From: an uncultured Moheibacter sp.
GTDB lineage: Bacteria; Bacteroidota; Bacteroidia; Flavobacteriales; Weeksellaceae
DNA length: 7,278 bases
Reading direction: 5' to 3'
Assembly: GCA_937875605.1 (NCBI GenBank)
Contig: CALLXZ010000220.1
Span: 1 to 7,278 of the forward strand
Shown: in pieces, positions 1 to 6,516 of the stretch
Numbering within the stretch: the first letter of the stretch is position 1
How the letters are laid out: each line of letters begins with the position of its first letter
The notes under the pieces: generated by a model
Seen by the model: the letters and a program-made list of their open reading frames with translations, nothing else
Told to the model about the DNA's origin: nothing
Databases searched by the model: none
Translations under genes and position numbers: made by a program

Positions 1-116
1 TTGCCGAGCCCGATATTCCATGGACAAATGTGGTAAAACTTTCCGACGAAAAGGGAAAACATACCGGAAATGAGCGGATGATTTATTTGGCAAAAGAGAT
101 TTTAGGAATCGAATGA
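1..116 (+). CDS. 3' end of an unidentified protein (partial)
   Basis: An open frame runs from the window edge (first full codon at 3) to a TGA at 114-116 and gives 37 residues, starting AEPDIPWTNVVKLSDEKG and ending AKEILGIE. The composition is that of a real soluble protein: mixed charge, an amphipathic C-terminal helix and no low complexity. I do not recognise the family from this tail. It converges on the DUF2071 gene, whose stop is only 33 bp away, and I see no clear hairpin terminator in that gap. It is called coding because the frame stays open from the edge and the gene fits neatly against its convergent neighbour. Confidence 0.6.
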   Translation, partial: AEPDIPWTNVVKLSDEKGKHTGNERMIYLAKEILGIE

Positions 117-149
117 GGTTTTTGAGTGGACAATGATGCAAGATTGAAA

Positions 150-878
150 CTATTTAATTATCGGAAAACTCGTTTTGTCCCAAGCAATTACCTGAACGCC
201 GGACGAATAATGAACTAAATCAGGTTCTTTTCCGATTAAATCCTCAAATTGAGGATAATCCACTTTTAGATTTTCGATTTCGATTTCATGGATTGGCCAT
301 TCGATGTGATGGATTTCAAATTCGTTTAAGCAATTTCCTGCATCCTGAAATAAAGCATAGCGTTCGGTCAGGAATAAATCGGTTTGCGTTTTGTGTTCTA
401 ATTTTTTGCTGACTTTAAATTTCAATTCGAAATTACTTTTCGGGGAATTATTTTCAGAAGTATAGAAACCTGTTTTTCGTTTCATTCTGGAATAACGGTA
501 AGGAAGTCCGGACATATTTTTAGCAATTCGACAAGATAATTCTTTTCCACCTTCGATGCTGAGGAAATAAACACCCGTTTTGTTGTTGAATTTCACATAG
601 GTTCGGATGTTTATTTCGTGAAAATAAGAAATGGGAGGAAAGGCAGGAAGATGGCGAGGTCTTATATTTTCCATATCGAAAGCCACTAATGAAATCCAGG
701 CCGAATTCTCTATCAGATCAATTTCTAAATCCTTTGGAATAAACTTTTTCAGTTCTTCTGCATTGACTTTCCAATGAAGAAAAACAGCATCATTCCATTC
801 TTGATAATACGACCAGTTTCGGGATGGAATATTCCAACTTCTATGTGAATTCAGGCTTAATATTTGGTTGATTTTCAT
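150..878 (-). CDS. DUF2071 (YqjF-like) family protein
   Basis: This 242-residue protein has the usual length and motif order of the DUF2071/YqjF (COG3361-like) family. Seen in sequence: the W-x-D-x-x-F-L-H-W start (28-36), the FIPKDLEID strand (46-54), the long signature from SLVAFDMENIRPR through FPPISYFHEINIRTYV (63-95), GVYFLSIEGG (102-111), LPYRYSRM (125-132), LTERYALF (170-177) and a C-terminal VHYSSGVQVIAW (222-233). There is no signal peptide or membrane segment, so it is predicted to be cytoplasmic. The family is widespread and its biochemical function is not established; its fold is related to acetoacetate decarboxylase-like proteins, which does not prove activity. The ATG at 876-878 overlaps the TGA of the DUF4197 gene (ATGA), so translation is probably coupled and this is the last gene of the unit. 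The family call is firm; function is unknown. Confidence 0.88.
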   Translation of the reverse strand: MKINQILSLNSHRSWNIPSRNWSYYQEWNDAVFLHWKVNAEELKKFIPKDLEIDLIENSAWISLVAFDMENIRPRHLPAFPPISYFHEINIRTYVKFNNKTGVYFLSIEGGKELSCRIAKNMSGLPYRYSRMKRKTGFYTSENNSPKSNFELKFKVSKKLEHKTQTDLFLTERYALFQDAGNCLNEFEIHHIEWPIHEIEIENLKVDYPQFEDLIGKEPDLVHYSSGVQVIAWDKTSFPIIK

Positions 879-1600
879 CGATCCTGCAAACCAAAAACTT
901 CTTGTAAAAGCGGGGTTGTCCTTAATCCAATGTTATTTCGGATGCCGTTTTCCTTTTGTGCTACCATTTTGAAAACGCCGTTGATGGCCTGCTGGGTAAC
1001 GTAAGTATTGAGGTCGGTTGTGATATTTTGACCGGTAAACGTATTGTATTTTGTAATAATTTGCTGCCAGATTTTATCGGCTCCGACTTTTCCAAGTGAA
1101 TTTTTAACTTTGGGTTCAAATGCGGAAAACAATTGAGTCGAAGTTTTATTTTGCAGATAATTTGTAGCCGAATTATCACTTCCTAAAAGAATTCCTTTGG
1201 CATCGTTAAACGTCATACTGGTGATGGCATTTGTGAAAATAGGAGTTGCTTCCGTTACGGCATCTTCTGCAGCGCGATTTAGTAATTTTAATCCTTCGTC
1301 GGCTAAACTTCCCAAACCAATATCCCGCAACGTTTTATCTACTTTTTGTAATTCTTGAGGCAAAAGAATTTTAGTCAGACTATTACCAAAAAATCCATCT
1401 TTTTGACCTAATTTCTGAACACCTTCCTGCACGCCAAATTCCAATGCTTGTTTAAGTCCTTCGGAAATCCGGATGCTGGAAATTCCGCCTATTCCGGCTG
1501 TGCTGGTATCAGTCGGGATTTGGGTTGCGATTTGTTGTAATTCGGCGCAGCCAAATAATAAAAACGAAGTAAGGCTAAGTGTGAAAATGGATTTCTTCAT
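875..1600 (-). CDS. DUF4197 family lipoprotein
   Basis: The product is 241 residues when started at the ATG at 1598-1600. The frame stays open to a TTG at 1615, but the ATG puts MKKS directly before a hydrophobic stretch and a lipobox, LLFGC, with the lipidated Cys at 18, so it is preferred. The mature part matches DUF4197: GLKQALEFGVQEGVQKLG (48-65), the FFGN..KILLP segment (70-81), NRAAEDAVTEATPIF (108-122), a segment ending in MTFNDAKGIL (129-138), the YLQNKTS motif (148-154), the SLGKVGA..W segment (168-178), the YVTQQAINGVF segment (200-210) and a C-terminal RTTPLLQEVFG (227-237). It is mostly helical, anchored to a membrane and of unknown role. The residues after Cys18 (AELQQ) lack the acidic run of flavobacterial surface-lipoprotein export signals, so a periplasm-facing location is the better guess. 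It sits 31 bp after the T9SS gene and overlaps the DUF2071 gene by 4 bp. Confidence 0.9.
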   Translation of the reverse strand: MKKSIFTLSLTSFLLFGCAELQQIATQIPTDTSTAGIGGISSIRISEGLKQALEFGVQEGVQKLGQKDGFFGNSLTKILLPQELQKVDKTLRDIGLGSLADEGLKLLNRAAEDAVTEATPIFTNAITSMTFNDAKGILLGSDNSATNYLQNKTSTQLFSAFEPKVKNSLGKVGADKIWQQIITKYNTFTGQNITTDLNTYVTQQAINGVFKMVAQKENGIRNNIGLRTTPLLQEVFGLQDR

Positions 1601-1631
1601 AATTCTAATTATCAAAAACGAAGTTAATACA

Positions 1632-3602
1632 TTAATTCCGAACGGAAATAGAACCCGAAATTTTGTTTGTTTCGCTGAGTGTGATGATGTACCAATAAGT
1701 GCCGGACGGAACAGGATTTCCTAAATATTTCCCATCCCAAACGATTCCTTGCGAATTGGGTTTCCGATCGACAAATAGTTTTCCGTATCGGTCAAAAATC
1801 TGAATTTTTGCATCGGGAAATTGTCCGATTCCTCTGATTTTCCAAACATCGTTTTTCCCGTCGCCGTTTGGCGAAATAAAATTTGGAACATGAAAGAAAA
1901 TGAATTCATATCCATCGTTTCTACAACCTGTTGAATCTCTCACATAAATTTCGTAATCAGCGATTTGAATGTTGTGAAATGTGTTTGAACTTTGCCAAAA
2001 AACGCCGTCTAGCGAATATTCATATTGACCGGAAGGAGAAACTTCCACCGTAATGGAATTTCCATTGATGATAACATCCGTAATTTCGGGCATTCCGTCT
2101 AAAGTTGCTTGAAAAGGAATATCAAACGTACAATTTGTTGCATCTGTAACGGTCAGAAAATAATTTCCGGGATGCGTGATGGTAACTTCATTTGAATTTA
2201 AGTTCTGGTAAGCATCATCTTCTTGTAAACCGTTCCATTGATAGGTAATAAATTCATTTGGAACCGAAAGAACAGCTTCCGTTCCCAAACAGAAAACGAC
2301 ATTGGGTTCATAATTGACATCCGCCGCAGAAGGAACTTTTAGTTTAATTTCAGCAACATTATGACAGGCGCTTTCAGCGTCATTTTTAACTTTTACATAA
2401 ATGGTTCTTGTTTCAGGGATTTCGTAAATAATAGGTAATGGATTTTGATTATTGTTTAAATCATCCATAGAAGCATAAAATGTGAAATTTCCAGCAGTGG
2501 GATTGATTTGATTTTCAGTCTCGCTCAAGTCAAAAATAGCCAACCCTAAAATATCAATTATACATTCAGTTAATTCTGTATCATCAGCCGTCGGAACGAT
2601 GTCTATGATAATGTTAATCGGAATGATGTAGGTTTCGTTGTTTGTGGATTCGTGAATTCGGATGTAGATAGTCCCACCATCAAAAGCAATGATGTTTGTG
2701 TAAGGACTATTAAGGATATTTAAACCATTCTGAGCGTCCATTAAATCATCATGGTAGGTAATCTCCATATTCAGAGCTTCATGCAGTCCGGCTGCGCCCC
2801 ACCAATTGCTGTCTGAATTTCGATATAGGATGATGCTCGTTTCCATCGTTTCCAGATCAATTTCATACAAGTAATCTGTGGTATTTCCATACAATCTACC
2901 ATATTCGGTAGCCAATCCAAAGGTTTCATTTTCGATTTGTCCGAGATTCTCATGGCTTACATATTGATTGTTATTTCCTAAAGTAACTTTGTATAAATAA
3001 TCACGGTTGTTAACGGTCCATGCTACATACAAAAAGTCGCCAATCTGAACAAAATCTCCCGAAGAACGACCTTCCTCGAAATCATGCCATAGCGTAAAAT
3101 GAGTTAAATCACTCGATTCAGCACGATAAACCTGAGTCTCCCAACCTCCTTCGTATAAATTATTTTGATAATCAAATGAAAGGGCGAGTACGGATTGACT
3201 GTTGGAATGAATTTGACCAATATCAGTAATCTGGCAAGTCTGCGGATCTATTTTTTGTAAATATCCTCCTCCGCGAACGATGAATATTTCCTGCTGATTA
3301 TTTACCGCAATATCATAATATCCACTTCCACCGTCACTTGGGCAAAGAGTTGTTGCTTGGGGGTTATCATATAAATTGGTGATTTTAGTAATTCCGTCAT
3401 ACGCATTGGTAACATATATTTCGGGCTGATGATTAAATTGCTCCAAAACATCCAATGCATAACTTTGGAATTCACTGAAAGGAATGCTTACAAATCCGTC
3501 TCCATCTTCATCACAAATGTGATAGTCCACAGGAGGCAATGTCTGTGCGTGAATTAATTGGCAAATAATTAATTGTGAAATTATAAGTAGAACTTTTTTC
3601 AA
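1632..3602 (-). CDS. T9SS type B cargo protein with a beta-propeller-like region
   Basis: This 656-residue secreted protein starts at TTG (3600-3602). An in-frame TAA lies two codons upstream, and the first residues (KKVLLIISQLIICQLIHAQ) form a full Sec signal peptide with likely cleavage after Gln20, so no ATG start is available. Order of parts: a module beginning with an acidic DEDGDG loop (31-36) and a SIPFSEFQ strand; a propeller-like region (about 58-272) with repeated EIYV..AYDG, YLQKIDPQTC and YLYEIDLETM strands; the rest of the first module (about 276-336, EITYHDDLMDAQNG then TIYIRIHE); a second copy (345-423, CIIDILGLAIFDLS through TIYVKVKN); an Ig/PKD-like domain (about 430-500); a SprB-repeat-like unit (about 507-560, YEYSLDG..W and YEIYVRDSTGC); and the type B C-terminal sorting domain (572-656, NFISPNGDGKNDVW, IQIFDRYGK, VWDGKYLGNPVPSGTYWY, final SISVRN). 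It should be exported by Sec and then T9SS. The ligand or substrate cannot be read from sequence. Only a weak promoter candidate (GAAATTTG on the minus strand, 3622-3629) is visible upstream. Confidence 0.92.
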   Translation of the reverse strand: MKKVLLIISQLIICQLIHAQTLPPVDYHICDEDGDGFVSIPFSEFQSYALDVLEQFNHQPEIYVTNAYDGITKITNLYDNPQATTLCPSDGGSGYYDIAVNNQQEIFIVRGGGYLQKIDPQTCQITDIGQIHSNSQSVLALSFDYQNNLYEGGWETQVYRAESSDLTHFTLWHDFEEGRSSGDFVQIGDFLYVAWTVNNRDYLYKVTLGNNNQYVSHENLGQIENETFGLATEYGRLYGNTTDYLYEIDLETMETSIILYRNSDSNWWGAAGLHEALNMEITYHDDLMDAQNGLNILNSPYTNIIAFDGGTIYIRIHESTNNETYIIPINIIIDIVPTADDTELTECIIDILGLAIFDLSETENQINPTAGNFTFYASMDDLNNNQNPLPIIYEIPETRTIYVKVKNDAESACHNVAEIKLKVPSAADVNYEPNVVFCLGTEAVLSVPNEFITYQWNGLQEDDAYQNLNSNEVTITHPGNYFLTVTDATNCTFDIPFQATLDGMPEITDVIINGNSITVEVSPSGQYEYSLDGVFWQSSNTFHNIQIADYEIYVRDSTGCRNDGYEFIFFHVPNFISPNGDGKNDVWKIRGIGQFPDAKIQIFDRYGKLFVDRKPNSQGIVWDGKYLGNPVPSGTYWYIITLSETNKISGSISVRN

Positions 3603-3665
3603 AGTTTAAAATTTTGAGGTGCAAATTTCGGGAAAATTATATAAAATCTATGTGAAGGAAATGTA

Positions 3666-3695
3666 AAAAGCCGGACGAATTCTCAACCGGCTTTT
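3666..3695 (-). terminator. Rho-independent terminator of metK
   Basis: A perfect 9-bp stem, AAAAGCCGG (3666-3674) with CCGGCTTTT (3687-3695), closes a 12-nt loop. It lies 24 bp past the metK stop. Read on the minus strand the second arm runs into TTTTT, and on the plus strand it runs into TTTTCTTTT, so it could work both ways. It separates metK from the T9SS unit and leaves only about 60 bp for that unit's own promoter. Confidence 0.85.
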
Positions 3696-3718
3696 CTTTT
3701 ATGATTATTGAAATCGAT

Positions 3719-4999
3719 TTATAAACCAAATTCTTGTTTAATTTCATCTACTTTATCCAATTTTTCCCATGTAAAGAATTCTAAATTCTCCAAGGTTTTT
3801 TCATTGGATTTTCCTTTGTTAAAGGTTTTCTTTCCTACATAATATTCTCTTCCCATGTGACCGTAAGAAGCCGTTTCCTGGTAAATAGGATTTCTCAGTT
3901 TTAGGTTTTGCTCGATAGCAAACGGACGCAAATCAAAGATGTTTTGCACTTTTTCTGCAATTTCTCCATCGCTCAAATTCACTTTTGCAGTTCCGTTTGT
4001 GTTGATATATAATCCACACGGTTCTGCCACGCCGATTGCATAAGAAACCTGAACCAAAACTTCGTCTGCAACACCTGCAGCTACTAAATTTTTGGCAATG
4101 TGTCTTGTCGCATACGCTGCACTTCTGTCCACTTTTGAAGGATCTTTTCCGCTAAATGCTCCACCTCCGTGTGCTCCTTTTCCACCGTAAGTATCCACGA
4201 TGATTTTTCTTCCTGTTAATCCGGTATCACCGTGTGGTCCTCCGATTACGAATTTTCCGGTCGGGTTGATGTGGTATTTGATTTTATCGTTGAAAAGTGC
4301 TCTTATTTCCGGTTTTTGTTTGGCGATCACTCTTGGGATCAATGCTTCTACGATATCTTTTCTAATCTTTGCCAACATTGCTTCATCGCTTCCAAATTCA
4401 TCATGTTGCGTAGAGACAACGATGGAATCAATTCTTACAGGTTTGTGATCGTCTGAATATTCAATCGTAACCTGAGATTTTGCATCGGGACGCAAATATT
4501 TGATCGTATCATTTTCACGTCTTATGTCCGCCAATTCTTTCAAAATTGTATGTGCCAAATCTAATGCTAGCGGCATGTAGTTTTCTGTTTCATTGGTTGC
4601 ATAACCAAACATCATTCCTTGGTCACCGGCTCCCTGAGCATTTGCTTTTGTTTCAAAATCGGCTTCTTCTTTAATTCGGTCTACACCTTGATTGATATCA
4701 GGAGATTGTTCATGAATAGCGGAAATCACACCACATGAATCTCCGTTAAACATATATTCTCCTTTTGTGTAACCGATTTTGTTTATCACTTCTCTTGCGA
4801 TGTGTTGAACATCCAGGTAAACGTCTGATTTTACTTCTCCTGCCAATACAACCTGTCCCGTGGTAACCAATGTTTCGCAAGCTACTTTTGACGATGGATC
4901 GTACGCTAAAAAGTTATCAATCAATGCGTCAGAAATCTGATCAGCAATTTTGTCCGGATGTCCTTCAGAAACAGATTCTGATGTAAATAAATAAGCCAT
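3719..4999 (-). CDS. metK: S-adenosylmethionine synthetase (methionine adenosyltransferase)
   Basis: MetK condenses L-methionine and ATP to S-adenosylmethionine, releasing phosphate and pyrophosphate, in the cytoplasm, normally as a tetramer using Mg2+ and K+. The 426-residue product carries every family signature: [13 protein letters not shown] (13-25), the methionine/ATP loop [16 protein letters not shown] (123-138), [21 protein letters not shown] (253-273, split by conserved glycines) and the glycine-rich phosphate loop [19 protein letters not shown] (278-296). It is longer than the roughly 384-residue E. coli enzyme because of extra sequence in the central part (about 155-200) and a C-terminal tail; such lengths are common in Bacteroidota. 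The ATG at 4997-4999 gives the canonical [17 protein letters not shown] start. A good promoter and a structured leader precede it and a strong terminator follows, so it is probably a single-gene transcript. Confidence 0.98.
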   Translation of the reverse strand: MAYLFTSESVSEGHPDKIADQISDALIDNFLAYDPSSKVACETLVTTGQVVLAGEVKSDVYLDVQHIAREVINKIGYTKGEYMFNGDSCGVISAIHEQSPDINQGVDRIKEEADFETKANAQGAGDQGMMFGYATNETENYMPLALDLAHTILKELADIRRENDTIKYLRPDAKSQVTIEYSDDHKPVRIDSIVVSTQHDEFGSDEAMLAKIRKDIVEALIPRVIAKQKPEIRALFNDKIKYHINPTGKFVIGGPHGDTGLTGRKIIVDTYGGKGAHGGGAFSGKDPSKVDRSAAYATRHIAKNLVAAGVADEVLVQVSYAIGVAEPCGLYINTNGTAKVNLSDGEIAEKVQNIFDLRPFAIEQNLKLRNPIYQETASYGHMGREYYVGKKTFNKGKSNEKTLENLEFFTWEKLDKVDEIKQEFGL

Positions 5000-5041
5000 A
5001 ATGTTTTATTTGGTTTTGAGAGGAAAAAAATGATAAGACAG

Positions 5042-5094
5042 CTCCTGTTTTAGCAATTTTTTATGAGGCTGCAATCAGACAAATCCTTCCTCCG
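5042..5094 (-). promoter_or_regulatory. Candidate SAM-II-like riboswitch in the metK leader
   Basis: The predicted metK 5' leader (about 100 nt) can be laid out in SAM-II order. P1 5' arm GAGG (5092-5089); loop L1 containing GGATTTG (5086-5080); P2 5' arm CTGATTGC (5078-5071); AG; P1 3' arm CCTC (5068-5065); A-rich L3 beginning ATAAA (5064); P2 3' arm GCTAAAACAG (5054-5045). The pseudoknot pairs CTG with CAG, and TTGC against GC(T)AA. Known SAM-II RNAs have a GAUUU L1, a UUGC/GCUAA pairing, AUAAA in L3 and a P2 3' arm of the form GCUAAA..GG, and all of these are present here in the right order. The position before metK fits SAM feedback. Against it: P1 is only 4 bp and L1 is longer than in the usual form. 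This is recognition by eye, not a covariance-model hit. Confidence 0.6.
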
Positions 5095-5107
5095 AATTTT
5101 AATCGTG

Positions 5108-5138
5108 CAAAATTAAGGTGTTTTTATAAATACCGAAA
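5108..5138 (-). promoter_or_regulatory. Bacteroidota-type promoter of metK
   Basis: On the minus strand TAATTTTG (5115-5108) is a perfect match to the Bacteroidota -7 box TAnnTTTG. TTTC (5138-5135) lies 19 bp upstream, one mismatch from the -33 box TTTG. Transcription would begin near 5100-5104, just before the riboswitch-like element. It lies in the gap after the PLP enzyme gene, so metK need not depend on readthrough. Confidence 0.65.
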
Positions 5139-5153
5139 TGATTCGGGAATTAA

Positions 5154-6359
5154 TTACAAAATATTTAACGTATGCATACATTCTTTCATCTTTTTATAAG
5201 TTCGTTCGATGTCATCATCCAAACCGATGGAGAATCGTATCAATCCGTCCGAAAGTCCCATTTCTTTTTGTTCTTCTATAGGAATTTCGCTGGAAGTGGA
5301 AGTTCCGGGAGCGCTGAAAAGGGTTTTGTAAAAGCCCAAACTCACCGCCAAATAACCGAGATTTTCCATCTGCATCATTTCCATCAGTGCATTGGCTTTG
5401 TCCAAAGATCCAACATCAAGTGTCATCATTCCTCCAAATCCATAATCGGAATTGTACATTTTTTTCAACGCTTCATGTCCGTTATGTTCTTTTAAACCAG
5501 GATAAACGACTTTCAAACCGTCTTTCTGAAAAGCATTTGCGAGAAATTCTGCATTTCGGCTGTGTTGTTTCATGCGAATGTGTAATGTGCGCAGATTTTT
5601 TAAAATACTCGCTGCACGCAAACTGTCCATGGTCGGTCCCAAAAGCATACAAGCTCCATTGTTTACATTTCTCAAATCATTGATGAATTGTTGTGTTCCG
5701 CAAACAACTCCACCCACAGCATCACTGCTTCCGTTGATGAATTTGGTTAGACTATGAATCACGACATCTGCTCCTAAATTAACCGGAGAAATCATAAAAG
5801 GTGAGAAAGTATTGTCCACTACTAATTTGAGGTTGTGTTTTTTTGCAAATTTTGATAATTCTTCGATGTCAGCAATTTCCAAAAGAGGATTGCTAATCGT
5901 CTCACAATAAATTACTTTTGTTTTTTTTGTAATAGAATTTTCAACTTGCCCTAAATTTGTTATATCTACAAATTTGGTTTGGATCTGAAGTTTGGGCAGA
6001 AAATTTTTCATGAAGGCATAAGTTCCACCGTAAATCGTTCGGCTGGAAATGATTTCATCACCACTTTCACATAATTGGAGTAGGACAGAGGTAATGGCAC
6101 CCATCCCGGAAGCAGTTACATTTGCAGCTTCTGTGTTTTCCATCGCCGCCAGCGCTTCTCCTAAATACAGATTGCTAGGCGTTGAATGTCTGGAATATAA
6201 ATAACATCCTTCCGCGTTTCCTTCAAATGTATCGAACATGGTTTTGGCAGAAAGAAAGGTATAAGTGGAAGAATCAGTTATAGATGGGTTTACGCCTCCG
6301 AATTCTCCGAAATATTGTAAATCCTGAATACGGTCAGCCGGTTTGAATTTATTCATCAT
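5154..6359 (-). CDS. Cys/Met metabolism PLP-dependent enzyme, probable methionine gamma-lyase-like
   Basis: This 401-residue fold-type I PLP enzyme belongs to the Cys/Met metabolism family (cystathionine gamma-synthase, cystathionine gamma-lyase, sulfhydrylases, methionine gamma-lyase). Seen in sequence: the phosphate-binding YSRHSTPS (55-62; Tyr55, Arg57), SGMGAITS (84-91), the stacking Tyr110 in IYGGTYAF, Asp182 in VVDNTFSPF, the PLP lysine Lys206 in HSLTKFINGSSD, and the substrate carboxylate Arg375 in LIRFSIGLDD. Numbering runs nearly parallel to P. putida methionine gamma-lyase. SGMGAITS and the divergent Lrp-type regulator favour methionine gamma-lyase, which splits methionine into methanethiol, 2-oxobutyrate and ammonia. 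However, the position of that enzyme's active-site Cys116 is Gly112 here, so cystathionine synthase/lyase or sulfhydrylase activity remains possible. The start is one of two adjacent ATGs (6357-6359 or 6354-6356); a SD is not visible. Family certain, exact reaction not. Confidence 0.88.
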   Translation of the reverse strand: MMNKFKPADRIQDLQYFGEFGGVNPSITDSSTYTFLSAKTMFDTFEGNAEGCYLYSRHSTPSNLYLGEALAAMENTEAANVTASGMGAITSVLLQLCESGDEIISSRTIYGGTYAFMKNFLPKLQIQTKFVDITNLGQVENSITKKTKVIYCETISNPLLEIADIEELSKFAKKHNLKLVVDNTFSPFMISPVNLGADVVIHSLTKFINGSSDAVGGVVCGTQQFINDLRNVNNGACMLLGPTMDSLRAASILKNLRTLHIRMKQHSRNAEFLANAFQKDGLKVVYPGLKEHNGHEALKKMYNSDYGFGGMMTLDVGSLDKANALMEMMQMENLGYLAVSLGFYKTLFSAPGTSTSSEIPIEEQKEMGLSDGLIRFSIGLDDDIERTYKKMKECMHTLNIL

Positions 6360-6381
6360 CTTTTGTTTGTTTTGCGTTTTT

Positions 6382-6413
6382 CAAATTTGATGAATTAATG
6401 TTAATTAGTCAAT
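6382..6413 (-). promoter_or_regulatory. Candidate promoter of the PLP enzyme gene
   Basis: On the minus strand CAAATTTG (6389-6382) differs from the Bacteroidota -7 consensus TAnnTTTG only at its first base. ATTG (6413-6410) lies 20 bp upstream as a one-mismatch -33 box. The distance to the ATG is about 22 bp, giving a short leader. The Lrp-like site lies just upstream, a position that suits activation. Confidence 0.45.
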
Positions 6414-6417
6414 AAAT

Positions 6418-6449
6418 AAATCTATATTTAGATTTTTATTCTAATTAGA
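6418..6449. promoter_or_regulatory. Lrp/AsnC-type operator region
   Basis: Three overlapping symmetrical elements are packed here: an inverted repeat AAATCTA-TATT-TAGATTT (6418-6435), a 10-bp palindrome TCTAATTAGA (6440-6449), and between them TAGATTTTTATTCTA (6429-6443), which agrees with the E. coli Lrp consensus YAGHAWATTWTDCTR at 13 of 15 positions. ATTCTAAT recurs at 6438-6445 and 6469-6476. The region lies between the divergent PLP enzyme and Lrp/AsnC genes, so it probably binds the regulator encoded next door. AT-richness makes chance matches easier. Confidence 0.5.
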
Positions 6450-6516
6450 TTTAAATTAATAAATAATTATTCTAATATTTAATTAATTAATTGAATTTTA
6501 CTTAAAAATTTTCAAT

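Noticed and set aside
961..1179. A 72-codon minus-strand frame inside the DUF4197 gene, and a plus-strand frame at 1473-1724.
   Set aside because: Both overlap the confirmed DUF4197 lipoprotein or T9SS genes in another frame and show no independent signals.
1601..1615. TTG at 1613-1615 as the start of the DUF4197 lipoprotein, five codons upstream of the ATG.
   Set aside because: The ATG at 1598-1600 gives a standard MKK-type lipoprotein signal; the longer form would add residues that weaken it.
3622..3629. GAAATTTG (minus strand) as the promoter -7 box of the T9SS unit.
   Set aside because: It has one mismatch to TAnnTTTG, but no -33 box lies at the right spacing, so it is mentioned only as a weak candidate.
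4200..4456. Two overlapping plus-strand open frames of 74-82 codons inside metK.
   Set aside because: They lie fully antisense to strongly conserved metK codons, have no recognisable family or promoter, and resemble reverse-strand shadows.
5042..5046. AGGAG on the minus strand as the metK Shine-Dalgarno site.
   Set aside because: It lies more than 40 nt from the ATG, and the neighbouring genes show no Shine-Dalgarno use; it more likely belongs to the leader structure.
5000..5110. SAM-I (S-box) riboswitch in the metK leader.
   Set aside because: The leader is too short for the four-way junction and lacks the kink-turn and the conserved SAM-I core sequence; the SAM-II layout fits better.
5133..5146. 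CCGAA-ATGA-TTCGG hairpin as a terminator of the PLP enzyme gene.
   Set aside because: The stem is only 5 bp, has no proper U-run after it and overlaps the proposed -33 box of the metK promoter; it is too weak to call.
5172..5757. Plus-strand open frames of 61-107 codons antisense to the PLP enzyme gene.
   Set aside because: They sit in other frames of a well-conserved enzyme, overlap one another and have a His/Phe/Cys-rich composition typical of shadow frames.
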